This document shows positions 45,266 to 55,011 of a stretch of 64,000 nucleotides of DNA, piece after piece. The stretch is from an uncultured Opitutia bacterium (GTDB taxonomy: Bacteria; Verrucomicrobiota; Verrucomicrobiia; Opitutales; Opitutaceae). The stretch's first letter is position 1, and each line of letters begins with the position of its first letter. The notes beneath the pieces were generated by a model. The model was given only the letters and a program-made list of their open reading frames with translations. It searched no databases and had not been told where the DNA came from. The DNA lies in the NCBI GenBank assembly GCA_903900845.1, contig CAIUOU010000017.1, positions 1 to 64,000 of the forward strand. Reading direction: 5' to 3'. Both the position numbers and the translations under genes were made by a program.

Positions 45266-47665
45266 ATGTCCGAACCGTCGTCCCCGGCCTTCACTCCGCC
45301 CGAGCCCGCGCCACCGCGGCTCGGCGCCGCGAGCCGCGCGGCGGCCGGACCCAAAGCCGTCGCTAAGACAGCGGAACTGCTGGGCGCGACGGGCATCGTG
45401 CGCGGCGCGGGGCTGCTGCTGCAGGTGAACCAGGCCGACGGCTTCGACTGCCAGTCATGCGCGTGGCCTAGCCCCGACTCCGGCCGGCATGCGTTCGAGT
45501 TTTGCGAGAATGGCGCCAAGGCCGTGGCCGACGAGGCGACGCCGCTGCGCATCGGCCGGGAGTTCTTCGCGCGCCACTCCGTCGCCGAGCTGGGCGCGCG
45601 CAGCGACCATTGGCTCAACGCGCAGGGACGCCTCGCCGAGCCGCTCGTGCTGCGCCCAGGCGCGACCCATTACGCGCCGATCCCGTGGGACGAGGCGCTC
45701 GGACTGCTTGCGGCGGAATTGCGCGCGCTGCCCGCGCCGGACGCCGCGGCGTTTTACACCTCAGGGCGCGCCAGCAACGAGGCGGCGTTTCTCTGGCAGC
45801 TCCTCGCGCGCGCCTTCGGCACCAACAACCTGCCCGATTGCTCCAACCTCTGCCACGAGTCGAGCGGCATGGCGCTGACCGAGAGCATCGGGTTCGGCAA
45901 GGGCACGGTGACGCTCGCGGATTTCGAGGCGGCCGAGGCCATCTTTGTGATCGGGCAGAACCCGGGCACGAACCACCCGCGGATGATGTCGGCGCTCGCC
46001 GCGGCGCGGGCCCGCGGCGCGCGCATCGTGTCCGTGAACCCGCTGCCGGAAGTCGGTCTCGAGCGCTTCAAGAACCCGCGGGATTTTCTACACCCGCTCA
46101 AGGCGCTGCCCACGCTGCTCGGCGACGGCGAGCGCCTCGCCGACCTCTGGGTGCAGCCGCGCACCGGTGGCGACCTCGCGTTGCTCAAGGGCCTGATGAA
46201 GGAGATGCTGGAGGCGGAGGAGCGCGCCCCCGGCACCGTGCTCGATCACGCCTTCATCGCGGAGCACACCGCGGGCTTCGCGGCGCTGACGGCGGATCTG
46301 AGGGCCACGCCGTGGGACGCGATCACGGCGGGTAGCGGCGTGCCGCGGGAAGTCATCAACGACGCCGCGCGCGTCGCGATGGAGTCGCGGGCCACGATCT
46401 GCTGCTGGGCGATGGGGCTCACGCAGCAACCCGCCGCGGTGGCGACGATCCAGCAGGTCGTGAACTTCCTTCTGCTGCGCGGAAACCTCGGGCGCCCCGG
46501 CGCCGGGGTTTGTCCCGTGCGCGGCCATTCCAACGTGCAGGGCGACCGCACCATGGGCATTGCCCGCCGCATGCCGGAATCGTGGCTGGCGCGGCTCGAC
46601 GCCGAGTTCGGCCTCGTTTGCCCGCGCGCTCCGGGGGTGGATTCCGTCGGCGCGGTCCACGCGATGCGCGACGGCCAGGTGCAGGTGTTCGCCGCGCTCG
46701 GCGGCAATTTCCTCTCGGCGATGCCCGACACCGCGCTGACCGCCGAGGCGCTGCGCCGTTGCGCGCTCACGGCCCACGTCGCGACCAAGCTCAACCGCTC
46801 GCACCTCGTCACCGGCCGCACCGCGCTGATCCTGCCCTGCCTGGGGCGCACCGAGCGTGACGTGCAGACCGGCGGCGAACAGTTCGTGACGACGGAGGAC
46901 TCGATGGGGATCATCAACCGCTCGCGCGGCCGGCTCACGCCCGGCTCGCCCCACCTCCGCAGCGAGCCGTGGATCGTGGCCGCGCTCGGGCGGGCGCTCG
47001 GCGCTGGCGGCGGCCGTATCCCGTGGGACGAACTGGCCGCTGACTACGACCGGATCCGCGACCGCATCGGAAGCGTGGTTCCCGGCTGCGAGGATTACAC
47101 CCGTCGCGTGCGTTCGGCGCCGTTCGCCCTGCCGAACCCCGTGCGCGAGCGGCGCGAATGGCGTACGCCCAACGGCAAGGCGAACTTCCTCCCGGCCCCG
47201 ATCCCGCCCGACTGGGAGCAGCTGCAGGCACGAGCCGCGGCGGGCGGCACCGCGGAACACGTGATGATGACCATCCGCACGCACGACCAGTTCAACACCA
47301 CGGTCTACGGTCTCGATGACCGCCTGCGCGGGGTTTTCGGCGGCCGCCGGGTGGTCTTCATGCACGAAGAAGACATCCGAGCGGCCGGGTTGGCGGCTGG
47401 ACACCGGGTCGATCTCGTGAACCGCCACGGCGGCGCGGAACGCGTCGCCCCGGGTTTCACCGTGGCGCCGTACCGGATCCCGCGCGGCTGCGTGGCCACC
47501 TATTTCCCGGAGGCCAACGTGCTCGTGCCGCTCGACAGCGTCGCAGCCGGCAGCAACACGCCCACCAGCAAGTTCGTGGTGGTCAGCGTCCGCCGGGCAG
47601 CGGCCGAAACCGCGCCGGATGAGGGAACCCCCGGGACACGCCGCGGGTCGGACGACTCATCATGA
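45266..47665 (+). CDS. Molybdopterin-dependent oxidoreductase, FdhF/YdeP-type alpha subunit
   Basis: GFDCQSCAWPSP, DCSNLCHESSGMALTESIGFGKGTVTLADFEAAEAIFVIGQNPGTNHPRMMSAL, RGNLGRPGAGVCPVRGHSNVQGDRTMGI. Confidence 0.9.
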   Translation: MSEPSSPAFTPPEPAPPRLGAASRAAAGPKAVAKTAELLGATGIVRGAGLLLQVNQADGFDCQSCAWPSPDSGRHAFEFCENGAKAVADEATPLRIGREFFARHSVAELGARSDHWLNAQGRLAEPLVLRPGATHYAPIPWDEALGLLAAELRALPAPDAAAFYTSGRASNEAAFLWQLLARAFGTNNLPDCSNLCHESSGMALTESIGFGKGTVTLADFEAAEAIFVIGQNPGTNHPRMMSALAAARARGARIVSVNPLPEVGLERFKNPRDFLHPLKALPTLLGDGERLADLWVQPRTGGDLALLKGLMKEMLEAEERAPGTVLDHAFIAEHTAGFAALTADLRATPWDAITAGSGVPREVINDAARVAMESRATICCWAMGLTQQPAAVATIQQVVNFLLLRGNLGRPGAGVCPVRGHSNVQGDRTMGIARRMPESWLARLDAEFGLVCPRAPGVDSVGAVHAMRDGQVQVFAALGGNFLSAMPDTALTAEALRRCALTAHVATKLNRSHLVTGRTALILPCLGRTERDVQTGGEQFVTTEDSMGIINRSRGRLTPGSPHLRSEPWIVAALGRALGAGGGRIPWDELAADYDRIRDRIGSVVPGCEDYTRRVRSAPFALPNPVRERREWRTPNGKANFLPAPIPPDWEQLQARAAAGGTAEHVMMTIRTHDQFNTTVYGLDDRLRGVFGGRRVVFMHEEDIRAAGLAAGHRVDLVNRHGGAERVAPGFTVAPYRIPRGCVATYFPEANVLVPLDSVAAGSNTPTSKFVVVSVRRAAAETAPDEGTPGTRRGSDDSS

Positions 47666-48180
47666 AAACCAGAGCCATCCTCATCCTCACGCTGGCCGGC
47701 GCGTTGCGCGCGGCCGACGCCGGGGCGGGATCGCCGCCCCCGGCAAGGATCACGGTCGATTTCCTCGAACCGGCCGGCTTCACCGACCTCCGCGAGCGCG
47801 CCTGGCTGGAAAACGACTCCGCGCTCTACCTGCCGCGGCTGCGGGAGCACCTCGAGGCCAAGGCGAAGCGTTTCGTGCCCGCGGGCTGCACGCTGGCGAT
47901 CACGTTCACCGACATCGACCTCGCCGGCGACTTCGAGCCTTGGCGCGGTCCGCGCTGGGACGACGTGCGGGTCGTCCGCGACCTGTACCCGCCGCGCCTC
48001 GCGCTGGCCTTTCGGGTGACCGACGCCGAGGGCAAGGTCATGACGCAGGGCCGGCGTGAGCTGCGCGACCTCGCGTTCCTGTTCAAGTTGCCGCTGGCGT
48101 TCCCCGACGACCCGTTACGCCACGAGAAGGCGCTGCTCGACGACTGGCTCGAGCAGGAGTTCCCGCGGCGTCGCGGCTGA
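47662..48180 (+). CDS. DUF3016-like secreted protein
   Basis: Signal peptide; ITVDFLEPAGFTDLRERAW...ALYLPRLREHLEAKAKRFVPAGCTLAITFTDIDLAGDFEPWRG. ATGA overlap with upstream stop. Confidence 0.75.
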   Translation: MKTRAILILTLAGALRAADAGAGSPPPARITVDFLEPAGFTDLRERAWLENDSALYLPRLREHLEAKAKRFVPAGCTLAITFTDIDLAGDFEPWRGPRWDDVRVVRDLYPPRLALAFRVTDAEGKVMTQGRRELRDLAFLFKLPLAFPDDPLRHEKALLDDWLEQEFPRRRG

Positions 48181-48223
48181 CAAATCGGTTGAGGAAGGGC
48201 GGCCTGGCCGGCAGGGTCGCGCC

Positions 48224-49648
48224 ATGAGCCTGCCCCGCCTTGCCCCGCTGTTTGCCGCCGCGACGCTCGCGTTCGCGGCCGCCCTCCCCGCCGCCGCCCC
48301 GCGGCCCAACATCATCATCTTCCTCGCCGACGACCTCGGTTGGAGCGACGTCGGCTGGCACGGCGGCGATATCGCCACGCCGCATCTCGATCGTCTCGCC
48401 GCGGCCGGGGCGAAACTCGAGCAGTTCTACGTGTTACCGGTCTGCTCCCCCACCCGCGCCGCGCTGCTCACCGGCCGCTACCCGATCCGGCATGGCCTGC
48501 AGCTGAGCGTGGTGCGCCCCTGGGCCCAGTACGGCCTGCCGCTCGAGGAGCGCACGCTGCCGCAGGCGCTGCGCGAGGCCGGCTACACGACCGCGATCAG
48601 CGGCAAATGGCACCTCGGGCACTTCCGCCCCGAGTACCAGCCCACGCGCCGCGGTTTCGACACCCAATACGGGCACTACAACGGCCAGATCGACTACTTC
48701 ACCCACGCCCGCGACGGCGGCCATGACTGGCACCGCAACGATCGCGAGAGCCGCGACGCCGGATACTCCACGACGCTCATCGGCAACGAGGCCGTGCGCG
48801 TCGTCGAGCAGGCCGACCCGCGGAAGCCGTTTTTCCTCTACGTGCCCTTCAACGCGCCGCACTCCCCGCTACAGGCCCCGGAGGAGTACCTCGCGAAGTA
48901 CGCGCACGTCACCGACCAGAAACGAAAGGCGTTCTCAGCCATGGTCCACTGCCTCGACGATCAGGTCGGCCGGGTCGTCGCCGCGCTCGAGCAACGCGGC
49001 CTGATGACGAACACCCTGATCCTTTTCTCCAGCGACAACGGCGGTCCGACCGGGCTCGGCGCAACCAATCGCGGCCTGCGCGCCAGCAAGGCCACGCTTT
49101 ACGAGGGCGGTGTGCGCGTGCCGGCCTTCGCCTCGTGGCGGGGCCGCATCCCCGCGGGCACGGTGGTCAACGCCCCGTTGCACGTTGTCGACTGGTACCC
49201 GACGATCCTTTCCCTCGCCGGCGCCGAAACGCGGCAAACCCTGCCGCTCGACGGGCGCGACGCCTGGGCGACGATCACGAAGGGGGCACCCTCACCGCAC
49301 GAGGACATCCTCATCAACGCCGTCCCGCGCAGCGGCGCGATCCGGATGGGCGACTGGAAACTGGTGCTGAACGGCTCCGTCGGCGCCAACGACCTCGAGG
49401 AGGCCACCGGCAAGGCCAAGGGGGCCAAGAAGAAAGCGGCCGCCGCGAATACGAGCGCCGAGACCGTCGAGCTCTTCAACCTCGCCGCCGATCCCGGCGA
49501 GAAGAACAACCTCGCCGCGGCCAATCCCGAGGTGGTCGCCAAGCTGCGCGCGCGCCTCGAAACCTACACCCGGGCCGCCGTGCCACCGAAGGCCGAGGCG
49601 CAAGCCGCCGGCTTCAAGGTGCCGCGCGTCTGGGGGGAAACGCCGTGA
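48224..49648 (+). CDS. Sulfatase (arylsulfatase type)
   Basis: PNIIIFLADDLGWSDVGWHG, CSPTRAALLTGRYPIRHG formylglycine motif, ISGKWHLGHF, LFSSDNGGP. Confidence 0.95.
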   Translation: MSLPRLAPLFAAATLAFAAALPAAAPRPNIIIFLADDLGWSDVGWHGGDIATPHLDRLAAAGAKLEQFYVLPVCSPTRAALLTGRYPIRHGLQLSVVRPWAQYGLPLEERTLPQALREAGYTTAISGKWHLGHFRPEYQPTRRGFDTQYGHYNGQIDYFTHARDGGHDWHRNDRESRDAGYSTTLIGNEAVRVVEQADPRKPFFLYVPFNAPHSPLQAPEEYLAKYAHVTDQKRKAFSAMVHCLDDQVGRVVAALEQRGLMTNTLILFSSDNGGPTGLGATNRGLRASKATLYEGGVRVPAFASWRGRIPAGTVVNAPLHVVDWYPTILSLAGAETRQTLPLDGRDAWATITKGAPSPHEDILINAVPRSGAIRMGDWKLVLNGSVGANDLEEATGKAKGAKKKAAAANTSAETVELFNLAADPGEKNNLAAANPEVVAKLRARLETYTRAAVPPKAEAQAAGFKVPRVWGETP

Positions 49649-50529
49649 GGATGCACACCCCGCGCGCGCTCCCCCGCCTCGCCGCCACCCTTACCCTTGC
49701 GTTCGGCACCCTGGCGGCCGCCCAGCCCGCGGCGCGGCTGCGGGTGATGTCGTTCAATGTGCGCTACGCGACCGCGCCCGACGGCGACAACGCGTGGGAA
49801 AAACGCACGGACCTGTTCTTCGAGACGATCGGCCGCTTCGCGCCCGACCTCATCGGTTTCCAGGAAGTGCTCGCCGTGCAGTACGACGCGATCGCGGCCC
49901 GGATGCCCGGTCACGCCTTCGCGGGGGTGGGCCGTGACGACGGCGCGCGGAAGGGCGAGTTTTCCTCGGTCGGCTTCCGCCGCGACCGTTTCACCCTCGT
50001 CGCCTCCGGCACGTTCTGGCTCTCGGAGTCCCCGGACAAGCCCGGCAGCAAATCGTGGGACGCCGCGCTGCCGCGCATCTGCACGTGGGTGCGGCTGCGC
50101 GAGACCGGCACGGGACGGGAGCTGGTGCTCGCCAACACGCACTTCGACCACCGCGGGAAGATCGCACGCCAGGAGGCCGCGCGCGTCCTGTCGGAACGCC
50201 TCGGACCCGTCGCGGCCGGCGTGCCCGCGATCCTCACGGGCGATTTCAACATCGACGAGGACAACCCGGCCTATGCGGTGCTCACCCGCCCCGCGCGGCC
50301 GGCGTGGATCGCGTGGATTGACGCTTACCGCACCATGCACCCGGAGCGGCGGCCCGACGAGGCGAGCTTCAACGGATTCAAGGGGGTGACGCGCGGCTCG
50401 CGCATCGACTTCGTCTTCCACACGCGCCACTTCCGCGCCACCGCTGCGGCGATCGACCGCTCCGCGCGCGACGGTCGCTTCCCGTCGGACCATTATCCCG
50501 TGACGGCGGTGCTGGAGGCCGTACCGTGA
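49645..50529 (+). CDS. Endonuclease/exonuclease/phosphatase family protein, secreted
   Basis: RVMSFNVRYATAPDGDNAWEKR, LIGFQEVL, LANTHFDHRGKIARQEAARVL, ILTGDFNIDEDNPAY, SDHYPVTAVL. GTG 49645 (GTGA overlap) or ATG 49651. Confidence 0.92.
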   Translation: MRMHTPRALPRLAATLTLAFGTLAAAQPAARLRVMSFNVRYATAPDGDNAWEKRTDLFFETIGRFAPDLIGFQEVLAVQYDAIAARMPGHAFAGVGRDDGARKGEFSSVGFRRDRFTLVASGTFWLSESPDKPGSKSWDAALPRICTWVRLRETGTGRELVLANTHFDHRGKIARQEAARVLSERLGPVAAGVPAILTGDFNIDEDNPAYAVLTRPARPAWIAWIDAYRTMHPERRPDEASFNGFKGVTRGSRIDFVFHTRHFRATAAAIDRSARDGRFPSDHYPVTAVLEAVP

Positions 50530-51974
50530 CCGCTTGGCGGTTTCTCACCGCCGCCCTGCTGCTGGCGGCGTCCGCTGTCGCCGCCGCACCGGGGCGACCC
50601 AACATCGTGCTGATCGTCGCCGACGACCACGGCACCGACGCCCTAGGCTGCTACGGGAACCCCGCGATCCGCACGCCGCACCTCGATGCGCTCGCGGCGG
50701 AGGGCACGCGCTTCACCCACGCCTTCTGCACAACCGCGAGCTGCAGCCCCTCCCGCTCGGTGCTGCTCACCGGCCAGCACGGCCATCGCAACGGCATGTA
50801 CGGGCTGCAGCACGACATGCACCACTTCCAGTCGTTCGCCGGGGTGCGCAGCCTTCCCGCGCGGCTCGCCGCGGCGGGCTACCGCACCGCGCGCGTCGGG
50901 AAATTCCACGTGGCGCCGGAATCCGTGTATGCGTTCCAGACCGTACTCTCGGGCGGAGCCGCCAACGACCCCGCGAGCCTCGGTCGCAGCCCCGTGGAGA
51001 TGGCCGAGCACACGCGCGCCTTCATCGCCGACCCTGATCCGCGCCCGTTCTTCCTCTATTTCGCCAGCGACGATCCACACCGCGGCAACATCGTGCTGCC
51101 CGACGGCCGCCCGTCGTTCGACACCCATCCCGCGCCTAACCCCTTCGGCAACCGGCCCGGCGGTTACGCCGGGGTGGAGACCGTGCGCTACGATCCCGCC
51201 GACGTCCGCGTGCCTTCGTTTCTGCCCGACGCACCGGAAACCCGCGCGGAGCTCGCCCAGTACTACGAGGCCGTCTCGCGCCTCGACCAGGGCGTCGGCC
51301 GGCTCCGGCGGATCCTGCACGAGGCGGGCCGTAGGGAGGACACGCTGGTCATCTACCTCAGCGACAACGGCGTGGCGTTCCCCGGCGCCAAAACGACGCT
51401 CTACGATCCGGGTATCCGGCTGCCCCTCATCGTCCGCGCGCCGGGGCACCGCCGCCCCGGATCCACGCAGAAGGCGATGGTAACGTGGGCCGACGTCACC
51501 CCCACGCTGCTCGACGTCGCCGGGGCGCCCGCGGGGCCCGGCGAGTGCGACGGCCGCTCCTTCCGCGCGGGTCTGGAGGGCTCGCCGCTCGAGGGTTGGG
51601 ACGAGATCCACGCCTCCCACACGCTCCACGAGGTCACGATGTACTACCCGATGCGGGCCATCCGCACGCGGCGCCACAAGCTTATCTGGAACGTGGCGCA
51701 CCCGCTGCCGTTCCCCTTCGCGCTGGACCTGGCGCAGTCCCCGACCTGGATCGGCGCCGAACGCCGCGGCGCGACGTACGGCCCGCGTGCCATCGCGGCC
51801 TTCCGCCAACGCCCGCGGCTCGAGCTTTACGACCTCGAACGGGACCCGGACGAGATCGCCAACCTCGCCGGCGATCCCGCCCACGCCGCGCTCCTGCGTG
51901 ACCTCACCGCGCGGCTGCGCGAATTCCAGCGGACCACCCGCGATCCCTGGCTGCACAAGTGGGACCGCGAGTGA
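50526..51974 (+). CDS. Sulfatase (heparan N-sulfatase-like)
   Basis: PNIVLIVADDHGTDALGCYGNPAIRTPHLDALAAEG, CSPSRSVLLTGQHGHRNGMYG; GTGA overlap with upstream gene. Confidence 0.95.
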   Translation: MTAWRFLTAALLLAASAVAAAPGRPNIVLIVADDHGTDALGCYGNPAIRTPHLDALAAEGTRFTHAFCTTASCSPSRSVLLTGQHGHRNGMYGLQHDMHHFQSFAGVRSLPARLAAAGYRTARVGKFHVAPESVYAFQTVLSGGAANDPASLGRSPVEMAEHTRAFIADPDPRPFFLYFASDDPHRGNIVLPDGRPSFDTHPAPNPFGNRPGGYAGVETVRYDPADVRVPSFLPDAPETRAELAQYYEAVSRLDQGVGRLRRILHEAGRREDTLVIYLSDNGVAFPGAKTTLYDPGIRLPLIVRAPGHRRPGSTQKAMVTWADVTPTLLDVAGAPAGPGECDGRSFRAGLEGSPLEGWDEIHASHTLHEVTMYYPMRAIRTRRHKLIWNVAHPLPFPFALDLAQSPTWIGAERRGATYGPRAIAAFRQRPRLELYDLERDPDEIANLAGDPAHAALLRDLTARLREFQRTTRDPWLHKWDRE

Positions 51975-52019
51975 TGCCCGCGGGCTTGCGCCGCCGGCGC
52001 CCCGCGGGGTTACTGCGGC

Positions 52020-52919
52020 ATGGGTCCGCGCATCCTCTTCTTCGGCTACAGCGAGGTTGGCCACGACTGTCTGGCGTTGCTGCTGGAACGCGGTGACAAC
52101 GTCGTCGCCCTCGTCACGCACGAGGACAACCCTCACGAGAAGATCTGGTTCAAGACCCCGGCCCTCGCGGCGCGCGAACGCGGGATCCCGGTCCTCACGC
52201 CGGAGAGCGTGAACACGCCCGAGTGGCGCGAACGGCTCGCGGCGCTGCGGCCCGATCTGATCCTCTCCGTCTACTACCGGCACATGATCGGGACGCGCAT
52301 CCTCGATCTTGCCCCGCTCGGCGCGTGGAACATGCACGGCTCGCTGCTGCCGAAGTATCGCGGCCGCGCGCCGATCAACTGGGCCGTGCTGCACGGCGAG
52401 CCGCGCATCGGCATGACGCTCCACCGCATGGTGCGCAGCGCCGACGCCGGCGCGATCGTCGACCAGGAGGGCGTCGACCTCGGCCCGCGCGACACCGCCG
52501 AGCAGGCCTTCCGCCAGGTGCTGCCCTGCGCGCGCCGTGTGCTCGCGCGCCAGATCGACGCGCTGCTCGCCGGCCGCGCGCCGGAGACTCCGCAGGACGA
52601 TGCGCAGGCGACCTACTTCACCGGCCGTAAACCCGAGGACGGACGCCTCGACTGGGGCCGCGGGTCGCGCGAGATCTTCAACCTGATCCGCGCCGTCACG
52701 GATCCGTACCCCGGAGCGTTCGCGGATGTCGGCGGCGCCCGCCTGATGGTCTGGTGGGCCGAACACGAAACCCCGGCCGCCCGGGCCCGGACCGGCCGGC
52801 CCGGTGAAGTGCTCTCGCTCTCGCCGCTGGTGGTCGCGACCGGGGACGGCGCCCTGGAGCTCACGCGCACCGAATGGCGCGGCGCCGCGCCGGAAATGCG
52901 CGCCGGGCAGATCCTCTAG
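52020..52919 (+). CDS. Formyltransferase, ArnA N-domain-like
   Basis: ILFFGYSEVGHDCLALLLERGDNVVALVTHEDNPHEKIWF, WNMHGSLLPKYRGRAPINWAVLHGEPRIGMTLHRM, FNLIRAVTDPYPGAF. Confidence 0.88.
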   Translation: MGPRILFFGYSEVGHDCLALLLERGDNVVALVTHEDNPHEKIWFKTPALAARERGIPVLTPESVNTPEWRERLAALRPDLILSVYYRHMIGTRILDLAPLGAWNMHGSLLPKYRGRAPINWAVLHGEPRIGMTLHRMVRSADAGAIVDQEGVDLGPRDTAEQAFRQVLPCARRVLARQIDALLAGRAPETPQDDAQATYFTGRKPEDGRLDWGRGSREIFNLIRAVTDPYPGAFADVGGARLMVWWAEHETPAARARTGRPGEVLSLSPLVVATGDGALELTRTEWRGAAPEMRAGQIL

Positions 52920-52982
52920 GACCAAACGACGGAGAGTTTTCGCGTTTCCAAAGCACCCCGACCCGCGTTGCCTCGTCCCAAC

Positions 52983-54020
52983 ATGCCCCTCCGCGTTCTC
53001 ATCCTCGGCGCCAACGGCTTCATCGGCAGCTCGCTCACGCGCGCGATCCTCGACCGCAAGGACTGGGAGGTGTACGGCATGGACGTCGGCAGCCACAAGC
53101 TGGAGGACTCGCTGGGCGACCCGCGCTTCCGGTTCGTCGAGGGCGACATCACGATCAACCGCGAGTGGATCGAGTACCACGTCAAGAAGTGCGACGTCGT
53201 CATCCCGCTGGTCGCGATCGCGAACCCGATCCAGTACGTGAAGGATCCTCTGCGGGTGTTCGAACTCGATTTCGAAGCCAACCTCGACGTCGTGCGGAAG
53301 TGCGCGAAGTACAAGAAACGCATCATCTTCCCCTCGACCTCCGAGGTGTACGGCATGTCGCCCGACGGGAAGCTCGACGAGTCGACCAGCCCGCTGGTGT
53401 ACGGACCGATCGAGCGCCAGCGCTGGATCTACGCCTGTTCGAAGCAACTGCTCGACCGCGTGATCTACGCGTACGGCGTGCGCGACGGCGTCGACTACAC
53501 GCTCTTCCGCCCGTTCAACTGGATCGGGCCCAAGCTCGACGACGTGATGGAGCCCAAGGAGGGCAGCTCGCGGCTCTTCACGCAGTTCATCTCCAACGTC
53601 ATCTTCGGTAAGCCGCTGCAACTGGTCGACGGCGGCCGGCAGACGCGGTCGTTCACGTTCATCGACGACGGCGTGGACGCGCTCCTGCGCATCATCGAGA
53701 ACCGCGACGGCGCCGCCTCGCGCCGCATCTTCAACCTCGGCAATCCCCGCAACGAGGTGAGCGTGCGCGAGCTCGCGAAGCTCATCATCGCGGCGTTCCG
53801 CGATTTCCCCGAGTACGCGGACCGCGCGGCGAAGGCACGGATCGTCGAGGTGCCGTCGGCGAAGTATTTCGGCAAATACTACCAGGACATCCAGAAGCGC
53901 GTGCCCTCGATCGCCGCCGCGCGGAAGCAGCTGGGCTGGACGCCGAAGGTCGACCTGCAGCGCGCCATCCGCCTCACCCTCGACTATCACCTCGCGCACA
54001 AGCACTACCGGCTCGAGTGA
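52983..54020 (+). CDS. NAD-dependent epimerase/dehydratase, ArnA C-domain-like decarboxylase
   Basis: LRVLILGANGFIGSSLTRAIL, DVVIPLVAIANPIQYVKDPLRVFELDFEANL, STSEVYGM, QRWIYACSKQLLDRVIYAYG, FRPFNWIGPKLDD. Confidence 0.9.
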   Translation: MPLRVLILGANGFIGSSLTRAILDRKDWEVYGMDVGSHKLEDSLGDPRFRFVEGDITINREWIEYHVKKCDVVIPLVAIANPIQYVKDPLRVFELDFEANLDVVRKCAKYKKRIIFPSTSEVYGMSPDGKLDESTSPLVYGPIERQRWIYACSKQLLDRVIYAYGVRDGVDYTLFRPFNWIGPKLDDVMEPKEGSSRLFTQFISNVIFGKPLQLVDGGRQTRSFTFIDDGVDALLRIIENRDGAASRRIFNLGNPRNEVSVRELAKLIIAAFRDFPEYADRAAKARIVEVPSAKYFGKYYQDIQKRVPSIAAARKQLGWTPKVDLQRAIRLTLDYHLAHKHYRLE

Positions 54021-54054
54021 GCGAGGCGGCGCGACGAAGGAGCTCTTTCCGGCT

Positions 54055-54957
54055 ATGCCGTTGCGACTCGCGCTGAAGGTCGACGTCGACACCGACCGCG
54101 GCACGCGGGAGGGCGTGCCCAACCTCCTCGCGGACCTGCGGGAGCACGGCGCCACGGCGTGTTTCCTGTTCTCGCTCGGACCCGACCAAACCGGGCGGGC
54201 GGTCACGCGCGTCCTCCGGCCCGGGTTTTTCCAGAAAGTGAGCCGCACCAGCGTCGTGAGCATCTACGGCGTGCGCACGCTGCTGAACGGCACGCTGCTG
54301 CCCGCGCCGCACATCGGCCGCCGCAACACCGCGGTGATGCGCGCCGCGCGCGAGGCCGGCCACGAGACCGGCATCCACTGCCACAACCACTACCGCTGGC
54401 AGGACCACCTGCACCGCATGACCGCCGCGGAAGTCGCGGCCGAGTTCGACGCCGCCCGCGCGGAGTACCGCCGGATCTTCGGCGAGGAGGCGCGCACCGC
54501 GGGAGCCGCCGGGTGGCAGAGCAACGCACTGAGCCGCACCGTGTATGACGACGCCGGACTGCTCTATTCCAGCGACACCCGCGGCAACGCGCCATTCTTC
54601 CCGCGGATCGGCGCGACCCTCCACCGCACGCTCGAGATCCCCAGCACCCTGCCGACCCTCGACGAGCTCATGGGCCGCCCGGAGTTCCCCGACCACACCC
54701 TTGCCGCGCACCTCCTCTCTCTGCTGCGCCCGGACCGGCTGAACGTGTTCACGCTGCACGCCGAGATCGAGGGCATGGGACGGCGGCGCATTTTCCGCGA
54801 CTTCCTCGCCCGCTGCCGCGGCCAGGGCGTGGAGTTCATACGGCTCGACGAGGAGGCGAAGCGCCTGCTGGCGCACCGCGAAACCATCCCGGTTTGCGAA
54901 CAGATCCTCGCGCCGATCGACGGCCGCAGCGGGCTGGTCGCGACCCAGGCCGCCTGA
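54055..54957 (+). CDS. Polysaccharide deacetylase, ArnD-like deformylase
   Basis: LALKVDVDTDRGTREGVPNLLADLREHGATACFLFSLGPDQTGRAV, HETGIHCHNHYRWQDHL, AGWQSNALS. Confidence 0.88.
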   Translation: MPLRLALKVDVDTDRGTREGVPNLLADLREHGATACFLFSLGPDQTGRAVTRVLRPGFFQKVSRTSVVSIYGVRTLLNGTLLPAPHIGRRNTAVMRAAREAGHETGIHCHNHYRWQDHLHRMTAAEVAAEFDAARAEYRRIFGEEARTAGAAGWQSNALSRTVYDDAGLLYSSDTRGNAPFFPRIGATLHRTLEIPSTLPTLDELMGRPEFPDHTLAAHLLSLLRPDRLNVFTLHAEIEGMGRRRIFRDFLARCRGQGVEFIRLDEEAKRLLAHRETIPVCEQILAPIDGRSGLVATQAA

Positions 54958-55011
54958 GCCGCGGCGGCCGGCCGGTTTGACCGCGGCAGCCGGCGCGCCC
55001 ACCGTGGCGGC

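Noticed and set aside
50643-54263. 1206-aa minus-strand ORF, the longest in the ORF track
   Set aside because: Fully antisense to two recognised sulfatase/ArnA-type genes and more; Arg/His/Asp/Val-rich shadow composition with no domain motif. Typical of high-GC codon usage.
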